From the NCBI GenBank assembly GCA_963728845.1, contig CAVSLS010000017.1, positions 1-64,000 on the forward strand: a stretch of DNA of 64,000 bases. Reading direction: 5' to 3'. The DNA is from Bog-473 sp963728845. Its GTDB lineage: Bacteria; Actinomycetota; Acidimicrobiia; Acidimicrobiales; RAAP-2. The notes beneath the pieces are model-generated. The model did no database searches, was not told the origin of the DNA, and saw only the letters and a program-made list of their open reading frames with translations. Both the position numbers and the translations under genes were made by a program. Every line of letters starts with the position of its first letter. Position 1 is the first letter of the stretch. This document shows, one piece after another, positions 39,112 through 50,112 of this stretch.

Positions 39112-41221
39112 TCACGACGAGGCGATGGCCGACACGGGAGCGACGAGCCGGCTCGTATTCGGTGCTCCCAAGAACGCGGCATCGCCGTAGGTGTAGACGG
39201 CACCGTTCGCGCCCGCCAGCCAGTACCCCGACCCGCTCGGGGTCCGGCTGATCCCGACGACCGGCGGCTGGCCCACGATGCCCTGACCCGGTACGGAACC
39301 CAGATAGGCGGCGTCGCCATAGGTGAACACGCCGCCGTCGGACCCCGCCAGCCAGTAGCCGCCGTCATCGGGCGTCGCCGCGACGCCGACCACGGGAGCG
39401 TTGAGGTGCAGACCGCCGGCCGACCCGTGGAAGGGCGCGTCACCGAAGTTGAAGATCCCGCCATCCGATCCGACGAGCCAGTAGCCCGCGCCGCCGGACG
39501 AGGCGGCCATGCCCACGACGGGGGCGTTGAGGTGTTGGCCTCCCATGGAACCCTCGTAGCGCCGCGCTGCCGAAGCTGAACACGCCGCCATCGCTGGCGA
39601 CCAACCAGTAACCCCGGCCGTCAGGGGCCGCCGCGATCCCGACGATGGGCCGATTGACACGCTGGCCCCCCATGGACCCGAAGAAGGCTGCCGTGCCGAA
39701 GTTGAAGACGCCGCCGTCACTGGCGACCAGCCAGTAGCCGGCACCGTCGGACGCCTCCGCGATGCCGACGACGGGCGCGTTCAGATGTCGGCCCGCCATG
39801 GAACCGGCAAACTGCGCCGTCCCGTAGTCGAAGACGCCACCGTCCCACGACGCCAGCACGATGCCCTGGCTCGACGCCGGGGGGAACGCCATCTGTTCGA
39901 CGAAGGGTCGGAGACCGGGGTCGTTCCCCGACCCCTGCGTGACCGAGCTACCCACAGCGACACAGCCGACCGCCTCGACGCAGCTGACCGAGTTCAAGAA
40001 GCTGACGACCGTGACGTTCGGGCTGGGTGCGATCGACCAGCTCGAGCCGTTCCAGTTCTCAATGAAGCTCTGGGGCCGGAAGTTGCTGCCGCCGCCGCCG
40101 CCGAACGGCCCCGACGATCCGACGGCCCAGCACTGGACCGTGCTCACGCAGGAGATGCTGCTGAGGATTGCACCGGTCCCGGGGTTGGGTTCGGGAACCG
40201 AAGCCGAGACATCCGTCCACGAGGAACCGTCCCAGTGCTGCACCAGTATTGCTGACGCCATCCCGGTGCTGTCAGTCGTCGCGCCCGAAGCCCAGCAATC
40301 GGTGGCGTCGACACACTCGAGTCCGTTGAGGTATCCGCCACTCGGGCTCGGCTCCGTCACGCTCGGCACGATCGACCACGCTGTGCCGTCCCAATGCTCA
40401 ATCAAGCCCTGGTCCCCCGCCGCGCTGGGAAAGATGGGAAGGAAGTTCGGGTTCTGCTGGGAGGGCCCGGCGTCGCCAACCGCCCAGCAGTCGTCGGCGG
40501 CAAGGCACTTCACCGTCACCAGTTGGTCGAATGTCTGTCCGGTGGCGGTGCCCGGGAGGATGGACCAGGTCGACCCGTTCCACTTCTCAGCCAGAGCATT
40601 CAGGTCCTCGCCGTTGCTGTCGGTCGAGTACCCCACGGCCACACAGCTCGACGACGACGTGCAGCTGACGCTCTGCAGGATGGCACCGGCCACGCCGTTG
40701 CCGGTGGGAGTGGGGGTCGGGACCGTCGACCAGACGGACCCGTCCCAGTGCTCGGAGAGCGTCGCCGTTGGATTGCCGGTCCCTCCGGATTCGTCCAGGA
40801 CGGTTCCGACGGCCCAGCAATTCGACCCGTTGAGGCACGAGACGCTGAAGAGCCCGCCACCTTCGTTTGCCGGCAGCGGCGACGCCACCTGCGTCCAGGT
40901 CGACCCGTTCCAGGTCTCGGCGAGCGGGCTGTAGCCGCCGCTCCCGTTGAACTGGATGCTGACGCCGACCGCCCAGCACTGGAGGGCGTTGGCACACGTC
41001 GACCCGAGCAGGACGTCGTCCAAACCCGTGCCCGGAACGGTGGCGACATACCAGCCCGCGGGCGCGGCCGCTCCGGCCGTCGGCGTCGCGAAGCCGACGG
41101 CACCGAGCACGGCGGCGAAGAGCGGAATGGCCCCGGCCAGTCGCCCGGCCCGACTCCGCCGGGGACGACCCGGCGGAGCGGCTGCATCGTGCCGCTTGGT
41201 GTGACCGCGCCAATCGCTCAC
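39112..41221 (-). CDS. Secreted double beta-propeller protein, frameshifted
   Basis: About 702 residues. After an Arg-rich n-region and hydrophobic signal (AGAIPLFAAVLGAVGFA) come seven repeats with the S-C-x5-C-W-A-V-G core (SVSCLNGSNCWAVG, TVKCLAADDCWAVGD, SISCVSTVQCWAVGS and others), and then six to seven repeats of the GYWLVASDGGVFNFG type. The first set suggests a disulfide-stapled seven-blade propeller related to the 18.3-kb lipoprotein; the second is the same repeat type as the end of the giant S53 protein. One extra base at about 39560 splits the second propeller. Function is unknown; an extracellular adhesive or binding role is plausible. Confidence 0.75.
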
Positions 41222-41277
41222 CCAACCATGGTTGCACGCCAGATTTCCCGATCAGTGGATGATGACGTTCTCCTTCG

Positions 41278-41499
41278 GTGAATCCGGAGCATCATGGCCA
41301 GGTGGCAGATCGGCCGGCTGGCTTTCCCAAGGGCATCGGAGCCCCGGCGACTCGAGCACTGGCAGCGGCCGGCTACTGCGAACTCGCGCAACTCGACAAG
41401 GTTCCCGCGTCGGAACTCAAGAAGCTCCATGGAATGGGGCCCAAGGCACTGCGGGTCCTCCAAGCGGCGCTCGCGGAGATGGGGATGTCGCTCGGATAG
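41278..41499 (+). CDS. Small helix-hairpin-helix protein
   Basis: A 73-residue protein with one helix-hairpin-helix-like unit: FPKGIGAPATRALAAAGY, ELAQLDKVPASELKKLHGMG, PKALRVLQAALAEM. Similar stand-alone domains occur as small actinobacterial DNA-binding proteins. The start may be GTG 41278 or a GTG about 21 bases later. It lies alone between the divergent propeller gene and convergent lipBA. The function is unproved. Confidence 0.6.
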   Translation: MNPEHHGQVADRPAGFPKGIGAPATRALAAAGYCELAQLDKVPASELKKLHGMGPKALRVLQAALAEMGMSLG

Positions 41500-41557
41500 C
41501 CGTCTCGGCCCGAATCTGCCGACGCGAGCGTCGCTCGTCGGCCGGGACGCCTGCGGG

Positions 41558-43190
41558 TCAGGTCGCCGATGACGCCGCGGTCGCCGCCTCGCGGGCGTGA
41601 TAGCTCGATCGGGTGAGGGGTGACGCCTCCACGTGGGCCAAGCCCAATTCGGCGCCGGCTTCACGGAGGCGCTCGAACTCCTCGGGTGCCCAGTAGCGAG
41701 AAACGGGGAGGTGCGTACGGCTCGGGCGGAGGTACTGCCCGATCGTGACGATGGACACCCCCACGCCCCGCAGGTCGGCCATGGTGGCGACCACCTCGTC
41801 CTCACGCTCGCCGAGCCCGACCATCAGGCCGGACTTGGTCACGAGACCCGCCTGTCCGGCGCGGGCCAGGACGGCCAGGCTGCGGGCGTAGCCCGCCGAG
41901 GGACGCACTGCCCGCTGGAGTCGGGCCACCGTCTCGATGTTGTGGTTCAGCACGTCGGGACCGGCCTCGAAGATCGCATCGAGCGACCCGACGTCACCAC
42001 GGCAGTCGGAGATCAGCACCTCGACCGTCGTGCCGGGCATGCGGGTGCGGATGGCGCGGATCGTGTTCGCCATGGCGCCCGCTCCGCCGTCACGGAGGTC
42101 GTCGCGGGCGACGCAGGTCACCACCGCGTGGCCGAGCCGCATCCGCTCCACCGCCCGCGCGACGCGCTCGGGCTCGTCGGGCGACAGGGGGAGCGGGTGG
42201 CGGGTGTCCACCTGGCAGAAGCCACACGCACGCGTGCAGCGTTCCCCGTTGATCATGAAGGTCGCCGTGCCGTCCGCCCAGCACTCGTAGATGTTCGGGC
42301 ACCCCGCCTCCTCGCACACCGTGACGAGCCCGAGGTCGTGGATCGTCGCGCCCAACTGGCGGTAGCCCTTGCCGATGTGCACCGGCACCCGCACCCAGGG
42401 CGGCTTGCGCTGCGTGATGTCGAGGCCGTCTTCGGGTGCCACCCCGGCCTGGCGCAGGCGCCGCAGCAGCGGCCGCTCGCCCTCATGCGCCGTCGCGGGA
42501 GGGATGCCGGTGGCGGCGGGTCCGGTCACGACGTCGTGTCGCTCCACGTTCCCGTCGCCGAACACGGCCGCCGCGTGCGCCGCGAAGGTGTCGACCACCA
42601 TCTCCATCGGCGTCTCCAATCCCTCGGCCCGCAGGGACGTCACCCCGCGGTCCGCGATGCCGCAGGGCACGATGTGCCCGAACATCTCGAGGTCGGAGGT
42701 GACGTTCAGCGCGACCCCGTGGAGCGTGCGGCGGCGCCCGGGCGCGACCCGCATCGTCCGCACCCCGATCGCCGCAATCTTGCGCGGGTCCGGACCCTCT
42801 GCGTCCACCCAAACCCCGGGGTACTCGTCCACGCTGCGTGCCCCCGGCAACCCGAGATCGGCCAGTGTCTCGATGACGATCTGCTCCAGGCGGTGCACGT
42901 GCGACGGGCCCGATGCCGGGTCGTCGGCCACGCTCACGATCGGGTACGCGACCAGCTGCCCCGGGCCGTGGTACGTGCACGTCCCCGCCCCGGTCGGCAC
43001 GCTCGAGCACGGCGCCGACCTGCGCGGGATCGACCAGGACGTGGCGCTCGTCCGCGTGCGCCCCGAGCGTGTAGGTGTGCGGGTGCTGCAGGAGCAGCAG
43101 GTAGTCGTCTCGGGCCTCGGTGGCGAGGGCATGTTGCAGCGCAAAGGCCTCGTGGTACGGGACCGTCCCGAGCGCCCGGACGCGCAGCAC
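41558..43190 (-). CDS. LipB-LipA fusion: octanoyltransferase plus lipoyl synthase, frameshifted near N-terminus
   Basis: The first about 230 residues are LipB (LLLLQHPHTYTLGAHA; TYHGPGQLVAYP; the ALNVTSDLEMFGHIVPCGI region with the catalytic Cys), and the next about 310 are the radical-SAM enzyme LipA (CEEAGCPNIYEC auxiliary-cluster motif, CTRACGFC SAM-cluster motif, VLNHNIETV, GLMVGLGE). LipB attaches octanoate to E2; LipA inserts the two sulfurs. No stop separates the two parts. An extra base at about 42977 breaks LipB just before TYHGPG. The GTG at 43190 lies 11 bases after the E2 stop. The arrangement lets one transcript make and lipoylate E2. Confidence 0.82.
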
Positions 43191-43201
43191 CGGCCTGGTC
43201 C

Positions 43202-44663
43202 TCAGAGCTCGGCGGCCCAGTCGCGGCTGCCCAGCAGCTCCGAGACCCGAGCCAAGAACAGCGAGACGTAGGCGCCGTCGACGGCGCGATGATCCCAGCT
43301 GACGCCGAGGATGCCGGTCGAGTGGATGGCGATGGACTCGGACCCGTCGGGTTGCGTGACCACCACCGGCCGGCGCGCGATGCCGTCGGTGGCGAGGATC
43401 GCCACCTGCGGCTGGTTGATGATCGGGACGGTGAAGTAGGTGCCGAAGGGGCCGTCGTTGGTGATGGAGAACGTGCCGCCGGCGATGTCGTCCGCGTTGA
43501 GCTGGCGGCTCCGTGCCCGCTCGGCCAGGTCCCGGATGCGCCGGGCCACCCCGCGCAGCGTGACCTCCTCGGCCCGGTGGATCACCGGCACGATCAAACC
43601 CTCGTGGGCCAGGTCGACCGCGATGCCCAGGTTGACCTCCGAGTGCACGAGGAGCGACTCGTCGACCACCGACGCGTTGAGCAACGGGAAGTCGCGCAGT
43701 GCCTCCACGGCGGCCCGGGCGACGAAGGGGAGGTACGTCAAGCGTGAAGCCCTCCTCGGCCCTGAAGCGCTCACCCCATGCGTTGCGCACGCGTTCCACG
43801 CTCTCGAAGTCGACTTCGTTGGCGATGAAGGCGTGCGGGGACGTGGCCTTCGAACGCACCATGTGCTCTGCGGTCCTGCGGCGCATGTTCGAGAAGGGCA
43901 CCAGCTGGTCGCCGGCCGCCCGGAACGACGCCATGGAGACCGGCGGCGCCGTCGGCGCACTGACCACCGGCGCTGCCGGCGCGGGTGGCCGGCGGAGCCG
44001 CCGGTGGGCCGGTGCGGTGGTGGCGGTGGTGGGTGGGTGCGGGAACCGCCTGGCGGCGCCGTGGGCCGCGGCGGGCCTCGACGACGCGCCGCGCGTCGTC
44101 GCGGGTGATGCGACCGCCAGCGCCGGTCCCGGTGACCTCGGTCTCGCTGATCCCGTTCTCGGCCAGCAGCCTGCGCACCATCGGGGAGAGGAGCAGGGCC
44201 TCGCCGCCGCCGTCGGTCTCCGCCACGGACGCGGGCGCGGACGTGGCCGGTGCGGGTGGCGGGGTCGGTGCCGCGGTCGGTGGAGGAGGCGGCGGTGACG
44301 GCGGTGGCGCCGCCGCGGGCGGCTCCGGCGCCGCGGACGCGGCGGGCGCAGCCGTCGTCTCGGCCGTGGTCCGTCCGTCGTCGCGGCGGCGTCGCTCGAC
44401 GCGGTCGCGTCGCTCGATGCGGTCACGCCACCATCGCCGATCACCGCGAGCCTGACGCCGACCTCGACCGTCTCGCCCTCGGGCACGAGGATCTCGGTGA
44501 GGACGCCGGCCGCGGGCGAGGGCACCTCGGAGTCGACCTTGTCCGTCGATACCTCGAAGAGCGGTTCGTCGCGCTCGACGGCGTCGCCCACCCCTTTCAT
44601 CCAGCGGGTGATGGTCCCCTCGGTCACGGTCTCGCCGAGCTGCGGCATCATCACGTCAGCCAA
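43202..44663 (-). CDS. E2 dihydrolipoamide acyltransferase, multiply frameshifted
   Basis: About 486 residues. The N-terminal lipoyl domain is clear, with the lipoyl lysine in EVSTDKVDSEVPSPAAG. An Ala/Pro-rich linker follows, then a peripheral subunit-binding domain (LLSPMVRRLLAENGI, TGTGAGGRITRDD) and the catalytic domain (MRRRTAEHMVRSKATSPHAF, SITNDGPFGTYFTVPIIN, VSWDHRAVDGAYVSLF with the active-site His). The reading frame breaks at about 44370 (one base missing), 44000-44060 and 43740. Which 2-oxoacid complex it serves is not decided: the motifs fit succinyl- as well as acetyl/branched-chain transferases, but aceE lies beside it. Confidence 0.82.
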
Positions 44664-46071
44664 CGTGCAGTCCCCTTCCGGTCAGCGCCAACATGGTCTC
44701 GCCGAAGGTCTCGGACAGCGACGGGTGCGGCTCGATGAACTGGGCGACCTCGTCGGGGAAGGCCTCCCAGTTGACGGCCAGGTAGCCGGCCCCGAGCTGC
44801 TCGGTCACCCACGGCCCGCACAGGTGCACGCCCAGGATCCGCCCCGCCGTGCCGTCGGGCCGCCGCTCGGCGACGATCTTCACCACGCCCTCGGTGTCGC
44901 CGATGATCTGCGCCCGGCTGTTGCCGCCGAACGGGTCCTTCTTGGTCACCACTGGGATCCCCGCCGCCTTGGCCTGCGCCTCGGTCATGCCGCAGAAGGC
45001 AACTTCGGGGTGGCAGTAGATCGCCCAGGGCACCTTGGCGTTGTCCACCGGTACCATCGGTTCGCCCAGCATGCCCTTCACCGCGACGATGGCCTCGGCG
45101 AACCCGACATGGGCCAGCTGTGGCGTGCCCGCCACGAGGTCGCCGACGGCCCAGACGCCGTCCACACCGGTGCGCTGGTACTCGTCGGCCACCACGAAGC
45201 CGCGGTCGTCGATCTGGACGCCCACCCCGTCGGCCACCAACCCTTCGGTCCGGGGGCGCCGACCCACCGACACCACGATGGCCTCCACGTCGTAGGTCTG
45301 CTCCCCCGCCTTCACCGTCGTCCTGCTGCCGTCGTCCGACGGCGTGTGCCCCTCGACCATCACGCCGGTCACGACCTCGATGCCGCGCTTCTTGAAGGAG
45401 CGTCCGACCGTGCGGACGATGTCGTCGTCGCAACCGGCGAGGATCGAGTCGAGCGCCTCGAGCATCGTCACCTTGGATCCGAGGTCGGCCAGGAGCGAGG
45501 CGAACTCACACCCGATGACCCCGCCGCCGATGACCGCCACCGACGCGGGGAGCTCCTTGAGGTCGAGGAACTCGTCCGACGTCATCACCCACCGCCCGTC
45601 GACCTCGAAGCCGGGCAGCCTCTGGGGCACCGACCCGGCCGCCAGGACGACGTTGCGGCCCACGACGACGCGGCCGGCGTCCTCCCCGTCGACGACCTCG
45701 ACGTGGCGGTCGGCCCTCAGGGTCCCGGTGCCCGTCAGCGTGGTGACCTTGCGCCCCTTGAGCAGTCCCGCCAACCCCTTGAACAGCTTGTCGACGACGG
45801 CGTTCTTACGATCCTGGCTGACCGCGAAGTCCAGCGTGACCCCCGACACCCCGATCCCGAAGTCCTTGGAACCTTCGACCGTCCGGTGCACGGCGGCGGT
45901 CTCGAGGAACTCCTTGGCGGGGATGCAGCCGCGGTGCAGGCAGGTGCCGCCCACCTTGTCCCGCTCGACGATGGCGACGGACAGACCCGCCGCCGCGCCG
46001 TAGAGCGCGGTGGCATAGCCGCCCGGCCCGCCGCCGATCACGACGATGTCGAACTCTTCCTCGGTGGCCAT
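44656..46071 (-). CDS. lpdA: Dihydrolipoamide dehydrogenase (E3)
   Basis: A 471-residue flavoprotein that reoxidises dihydrolipoamide with NAD+. VVIGGGPGGYATAL binds FAD; VGGTCLHRGCIPAKEF holds the redox disulfide; VIGGGVIGCEFASLLADLG binds NAD; the C-terminal HPSLSETFGE supplies the His-Glu pair. ATG 46071 precedes the conserved start closely. Its stop overlaps the E2 start by 8 bases, so E3, E2 and lipBA form a leftward operon. Gene is intact, unlike its neighbours. Confidence 0.95.
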   Translation of the reverse strand: MATEEEFDIVVIGGGPGGYATALYGAAAGLSVAIVERDKVGGTCLHRGCIPAKEFLETAAVHRTVEGSKDFGIGVSGVTLDFAVSQDRKNAVVDKLFKGLAGLLKGRKVTTLTGTGTLRADRHVEVVDGEDAGRVVVGRNVVLAAGSVPQRLPGFEVDGRWVMTSDEFLDLKELPASVAVIGGGVIGCEFASLLADLGSKVTMLEALDSILAGCDDDIVRTVGRSFKKRGIEVVTGVMVEGHTPSDDGSRTTVKAGEQTYDVEAIVVSVGRRPRTEGLVADGVGVQIDDRGFVVADEYQRTGVDGVWAVGDLVAGTPQLAHVGFAEAIVAVKGMLGEPMVPVDNAKVPWAIYCHPEVAFCGMTEAQAKAAGIPVVTKKDPFGGNSRAQIIGDTEGVVKIVAERRPDGTAGRILGVHLCGPWVTEQLGAGYLAVNWEAFPDEVAQFIEPHPSLSETFGETMLALTGRGLHVG

Positions 46072-46230
46072 CGCCCGTCCTCTTCTTGTCCTCACGGGGC
46101 TCGTCCGGCGCGTCCGGCTCCCCCGAGACGTCCCGATCGCTCCGGGCGGACCCCACCGCGCGCCGCACGCGTGTTACCCGGGCAGCCTACCGGTCGCACC
46201 ACCGGGCCCATCTCGGCGGCGGCGCTGCAA

Positions 46231-46695
46231 TCACCCGCTCGAGCCCTGCCCCGAATCGGCCGCCTGCGTGGCCAGCTCGTCCACCCGGTCGTTCCAGCGG
46301 TCACCCGAGTGGCCCTTGACCCAGCGGAAGCTGACGTCGACGTCAGACGACAGCGCGAGCTCAATCAGCGGCTCCCACAGGTCACGGTTGGCCACCGGCT
46401 TGTTCTGCGAGTTCTTCCAGTCGCGCCGCAGCCATCCCCGCCACCAGCCGTCGGTGAAGCACTTGACGACGTAGGTCGAGTCGCTCACCACGTCGATCGC
46501 CGCGGGCCGGCCCGGCGCCAGGGCCCGAAGCGCCTCGAGCGCGGCCATGATCTCCATCCGCTGGTTCGTGGTGTCGGGGTCGGCCCCGCTGGCATAGGGC
46601 CCTTCGGGCACCGCCCAGGCCCACCCGCCCGGGCCGGGATTGCCCCGGCACGCGCCGTCGGTGTACACGATGATCGGGGCGAGGTGGGCTGGCAT
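46231..46695 (-). CDS. rnhA: Ribonuclease HI
   Basis: A 154-residue RNase H. The metal-binding D-E-D-D set is visible: IIVYTDGACRGNPGPGG, QRMEIMAALEAL, VVSDSTYVVKC and HSGDRWNDRVDELA. It cuts RNA in RNA-DNA hybrids. ATG 46695 is used; an ATG nine bases upstream is possible. It is only about 67 bases from the divergent aceE start. The 160 bases between its stop and the E3 start hold nothing recognisable. Confidence 0.92.
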   Translation of the reverse strand: MPAHLAPIIVYTDGACRGNPGPGGWAWAVPEGPYASGADPDTTNQRMEIMAALEALRALAPGRPAAIDVVSDSTYVVKCFTDGWWRGWLRRDWKNSQNKPVANRDLWEPLIELALSSDVDVSFRWVKGHSGDRWNDRVDELATQAADSGQGSSG

Positions 46696-46762
46696 GGGCC
46701 CCATGTGTAACACCCGCGACCAGTGGTCCAGATGTTCGTGTTCCTGCCGATACCGTGGGGTA

Positions 46763-49472
46763 GTGCTGTTCGACGGCATCAGCCACCAGGTTCCCGACAC
46801 GGACCCTGGGGAGACGACGGAGTGGCTCGACTCGTTCGACGCCATCGTCGACGCCCACGGCCGCGCCCGGGCACGATACCTGTTGATGAAGCTCCTCGAG
46901 CGGGCTCGCACCAAGCAGGTCGACTTCCCGGCCACGGTGTCGACCCCCTACGTGAACACGATCCCGGCCGACGCCGAGCCGTGGTTCCCCGGCGACGAGT
47001 ACCAGGAGCGCCGGATCCGCGCCTACATCCGCTGGAACGCCGCCGCCATGGTCACGCGGGCCAACACGCGCACCGAGGGCATCGGCGGGCACCTCTCCAC
47101 CTACGCCAGCTCGGCCGCGCTCTACGAGGTCGGCTTCAACCACTTCTTCCGCGGCAAGGCCGACGGTGGCTTCGGCGACCAGGTCTTCTTCCAGGGGCAC
47201 GCCTCGCCCGGCATCTACGCCCGGGCCTACGTCGAGGGCCGGCTGACCGAGCAGGAGCTGGACAACTACCGCCACGAGGTGGACGGGGACGGGCTACCCA
47301 GCTATCCCCACCCGCGCTCGCTGCCCGACTTCTGGGAGTTCCCCACCGTGTCGATGGGCCTTGGCCCGCTCGCCGCCATCTACCAGGCCCACGTGAACCG
47401 CTACCTCGAGCTTCGTCGCCTCGTCGACACGAGCGGCAGCCGGGTCTGGTGCTTCGTGGGCGACGGCGAGATGGACGAGCCCGAGTCCATCGGTGGCCTC
47501 GGCGTGGCCGGGCGCGAGCACCTCGACAACCTCATCTTCGTGGTCAACTGCAACCTGCAGCGGCTCGACGGCCCCGTGCGCGGCAACGGCAAGATAATCC
47601 AGGAGCTCGAGGCGGTGTTCCGCGGCGCGGGGTGGAACGTGATCAAGGTGATCTGGGGCTCGCGGTGGGACGCGCTGTTGGCCAAGGACGTCGACGGCGT
47701 CCTGCTGGACCGCATGAACACGACGCTCGACGGCGAGTACCAGAAGCTGGCCGTCGAGTCCGGCGCCTACATCCGGGAGCATTTCTTCGGCCCCGACCCC
47801 CGCCTGCGCAAGATGGTCGAGGACCTGAGCGACGACGAGCTGGTGTCGCTCCCCCGCGGCGGGCACGACTACCGCAAGCTCTACGCCGCCTACAAGCTGG
47901 CCACCGAGCAACGGGGCGCTCCCACCGTCATCCTGGCCAAGACGATCAAGGGATGGACGCTCGGTCCGGAGATCGAGGCCCGCAACGCCACCCACCAGAT
48001 CAAGAAGATGACCAAGGCACAGCTGCGCACGCTCCGCGACCGGCTCTACCTGACCGAGGACATCCCCGACGCCGCGCTCGAGGGTGACCCGCCCTACATC
48101 CGGCCGGCCGAGGGCTCCGACGCCATGGAGTACCTGCGCGCCCACGGGCCGCGTCCTCGACGGCCCGCTGCCCATCCGGGTCGTCCGGCCCATGCCGGCG
48201 CTCCGGCCCGACGCCAAGGTGTTCGAGGAGTTCGCCGCGGGCTCGGGAAGGCAATCCGTCTCGACCACCATGGTCTTCGCCCGCCTGCTGCGCAACCTCG
48301 TGCGCGATCCCACCGTGGGGTCGCTGGTGGCGCCGATCGTCTCCGACGAGGCGAGGACGTTCGGGCTCGAGCCGCTGATCGCGGAGGCGAAGATCTACGC
48401 GCCGGACGGGCAGAATTACGTGCCGGTCGACGCCGACCTGCCCCTCAACTACGCCGAGAGCTCGTCCGGGCAGGTCCTCCAGGAGGGCATCACCGAGGCG
48501 GGGGCGCTGGCCACCTTCGTCGCACTGTCGACCGCCTATGCGACCTGGGGGCAGCCGATGCTGCCCGTCTACCTCTTCTATTCGATGTTCGGCTTCCAGC
48601 GCGTCGGCGACCTGGCGTGGATGCTGGGCGACATGCGGGGCCGCGGCATCCTCGCCGGCTGCACCGCGGGGCGGACGACCCTCATGGGCGAGGGGCTCCA
48701 GCACGACGACGGGCAGTCCCCGCTCCTGGCTTCAACCAACCCCGCGGCCCAGGTCTACGACGCCTCGTTCGCCTACGAGGTGGCGGTGATCATCGAGGCC
48801 GCCGCGGCCGAGATGCTGGGGGCCGACCCCAAGGACCGCTTCTGGTACCTCACGCTCTACAACGAGACGTACCCCATGCCGGCACTGCCCGAGGGAGCCG
48901 AGGGCGCGGCCATCCGTCGGGGCATCATCGACGGCGCCTACCGGTTCGCCGCAGCGCCCGAGCTCCCGGGCGACCTGCGGGCATCCCTGTGCTTCTCCGG
49001 TCCGATGTGGAGTGTCGCGCTCGAGGCCCAGCGCGTGCTGGCCGAGCGCTACGGCGTGGCCGCCGACACGTGGGCCGTGACGTCGTGGACCAACCTGCGC
49101 ACCGATGCGCTCGACGCGGAGCGGTGGAACCGGCTCCATCCCGAAGCCGAACCGCGTCTCCCCTACGTCACCGCCGCGCTCGGCGCCGGAACCGATCCGG
49201 TGGTCGCCATCACCGACTACATGAGGGGCGTGCCCGACCAGGTGTCGCGCTTCGTGAGGCGCCCCTACACGTCGCTCGGGACCGACGGGTTCGGACGCTC
49301 CGATGCCCGGGACGCCCTGCGTGCGTACTTCGAAGTGGACGCCGCCCACCTCGTCGTCGCGGTGCTCCAGCAGCTGGCGCTCGGTGGGCGGGTCAGCCCC
49401 GCCACCGTCGCCGGGGCCATCGCCGACCTCGGCATCGACCCTGCCCGAGCCGCTCCCTTCAGCGTCGCCTGA
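46763..49472 (+). CDS. aceE: Pyruvate dehydrogenase E1, homodimeric AceE type, frameshifted
   Basis: About 903 residues, close to the usual size. ThDP motif: FVGDGEMDEPES ... NCNLQRLDGPV. The early IRAYIRWNAAAMVTRAN and GIGGHLSTYASSAALYEVGFNHFFRG and the later QLHDDG-like GEGLQHDDGQSPLLASTNP are AceE hallmarks. It decarboxylates pyruvate and loads acetyl onto lipoyl-E2. The GTG start 46763 gives VLFDGISHQVPDTDPGETTEWLDSF. One extra base at about 48145 splits the gene after YLRAH; it continues as GRVLDGPLPIRVVRP. A conserved enzyme with an internal break argues for a sequence error. The 3' end is part of a tandem duplication. Confidence 0.9.
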
Positions 49473-49536
49473 CCCGATGCGCGCCCCCAACACCTACACC
49501 TGCACTACTGGCCGGTCCCCGGGACCTCTCTCCGAA

Positions 49537-49562
49537 AACTCTCAACGAATCGGTTGACAGTT
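49537..49562 (+). terminator. Stem-loop, copy 2, after aceE
   Basis: AACTCTCAAC, GAATCG loop, GTTGACAGTT: 10-base arms with one mismatch, preceded by AA and followed by TGTGG. It lies 64 bases after the aceE stop. Low-GC stem in very high-GC surroundings. Confidence 0.55.
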
Positions 49563-49663
49563 TGTGGAATATGGCCCCCCCGTAGCCGACCCCTTCAGCG
49601 TCGCCTGACCCGATGCGCGCCCCCAACACCCGCACCTGCCCTGCTGGCCGGTCCCGGGACCTC

Positions 49664-49706
<43 letters not shown>

Positions 49707-49732
49707 AACTATCAACGAATCGGTTGACAGTT
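49707..49732 (+). terminator. Stem-loop, copy 3, with T-run
   Basis: AACTATCAAC, GAATCG loop, GTTGACAGTT, preceded by AA and followed by TTT, so the stem can extend and ends in a T-run. It sits between convergent aceE and the 49.8-kb gene and is A-rich on the other side, fitting a bidirectional intrinsic terminator. Confidence 0.65.
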
Positions 49733-49776
49733 TTTGCAACATGCCCCGTCGCCGAGACCGTCGCCGAGACCAGCCA

Positions 49777-50112
49777 TCACGTGCCGAGCAGCGCCACGAA
49801 CGCCGCCAGCGCGTCCTCGGCGCCCTCAGCGCCCTCGGGCACGCTGAGGACGAGGGTACGCCGCTCCGACTCGAGCTCAATGGAGGCGTTGAAGAAGGTG
49901 CAGCACCGCTTCTCGCGTTGACCGAGGGACGCCGCAGTGGCCAGTGCCGACGGCGAGTCCGCCAGCTCCATGCGCACCGAGGTGGTGCCCGCCTCGACCA
50001 CGACCACGGACGACGCCACGAAGGACCGCCACTCGCCGGCCCGTTCGGCCAGCGACCCCGCGTCGAGGGAGCACGCGATCGGGATGGGGGTGGGGGTGTC
50101 GTCGGGTGTCAT
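49777..50112 (-). CDS. Small protein with conserved CC-FF motif, unknown function
   Basis: A 111-residue protein. The middle has REKRCCTFFNASIELE, and the end has LSVPEGAEGAEDALAAFVALL. Small proteins with an E-K-x-C-C-x-F-F core are known next to ArsR/MerR-type and DinB-type genes in many bacteria; the vicinal cysteines could bind a metal or sense thiol stress, but no role is established. ATG 50112 would overlap a DinB-gene stop as ATGA if that gene's end is read with one base shifted. It is the last gene of a leftward Rrf2-DinB set. Confidence 0.65.
   Translation of the reverse strand: MTPDDTPTPIPIACSLDAGSLAERAGEWRSFVASSVVVVEAGTTSVRMELADSPSALATAASLGQREKRCCTFFNASIELESERRTLVLSVPEGAEGAEDALAAFVALLGT

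Noticed and set aside
42483..44663. A 726-residue E2-LipB chimeric protein
   Set aside because: It is a composite of E2 N-terminal sequence, out-of-frame linker and LipB N-terminus; the real ends of E2 and start of LipB are in place at 43202 and 43190.
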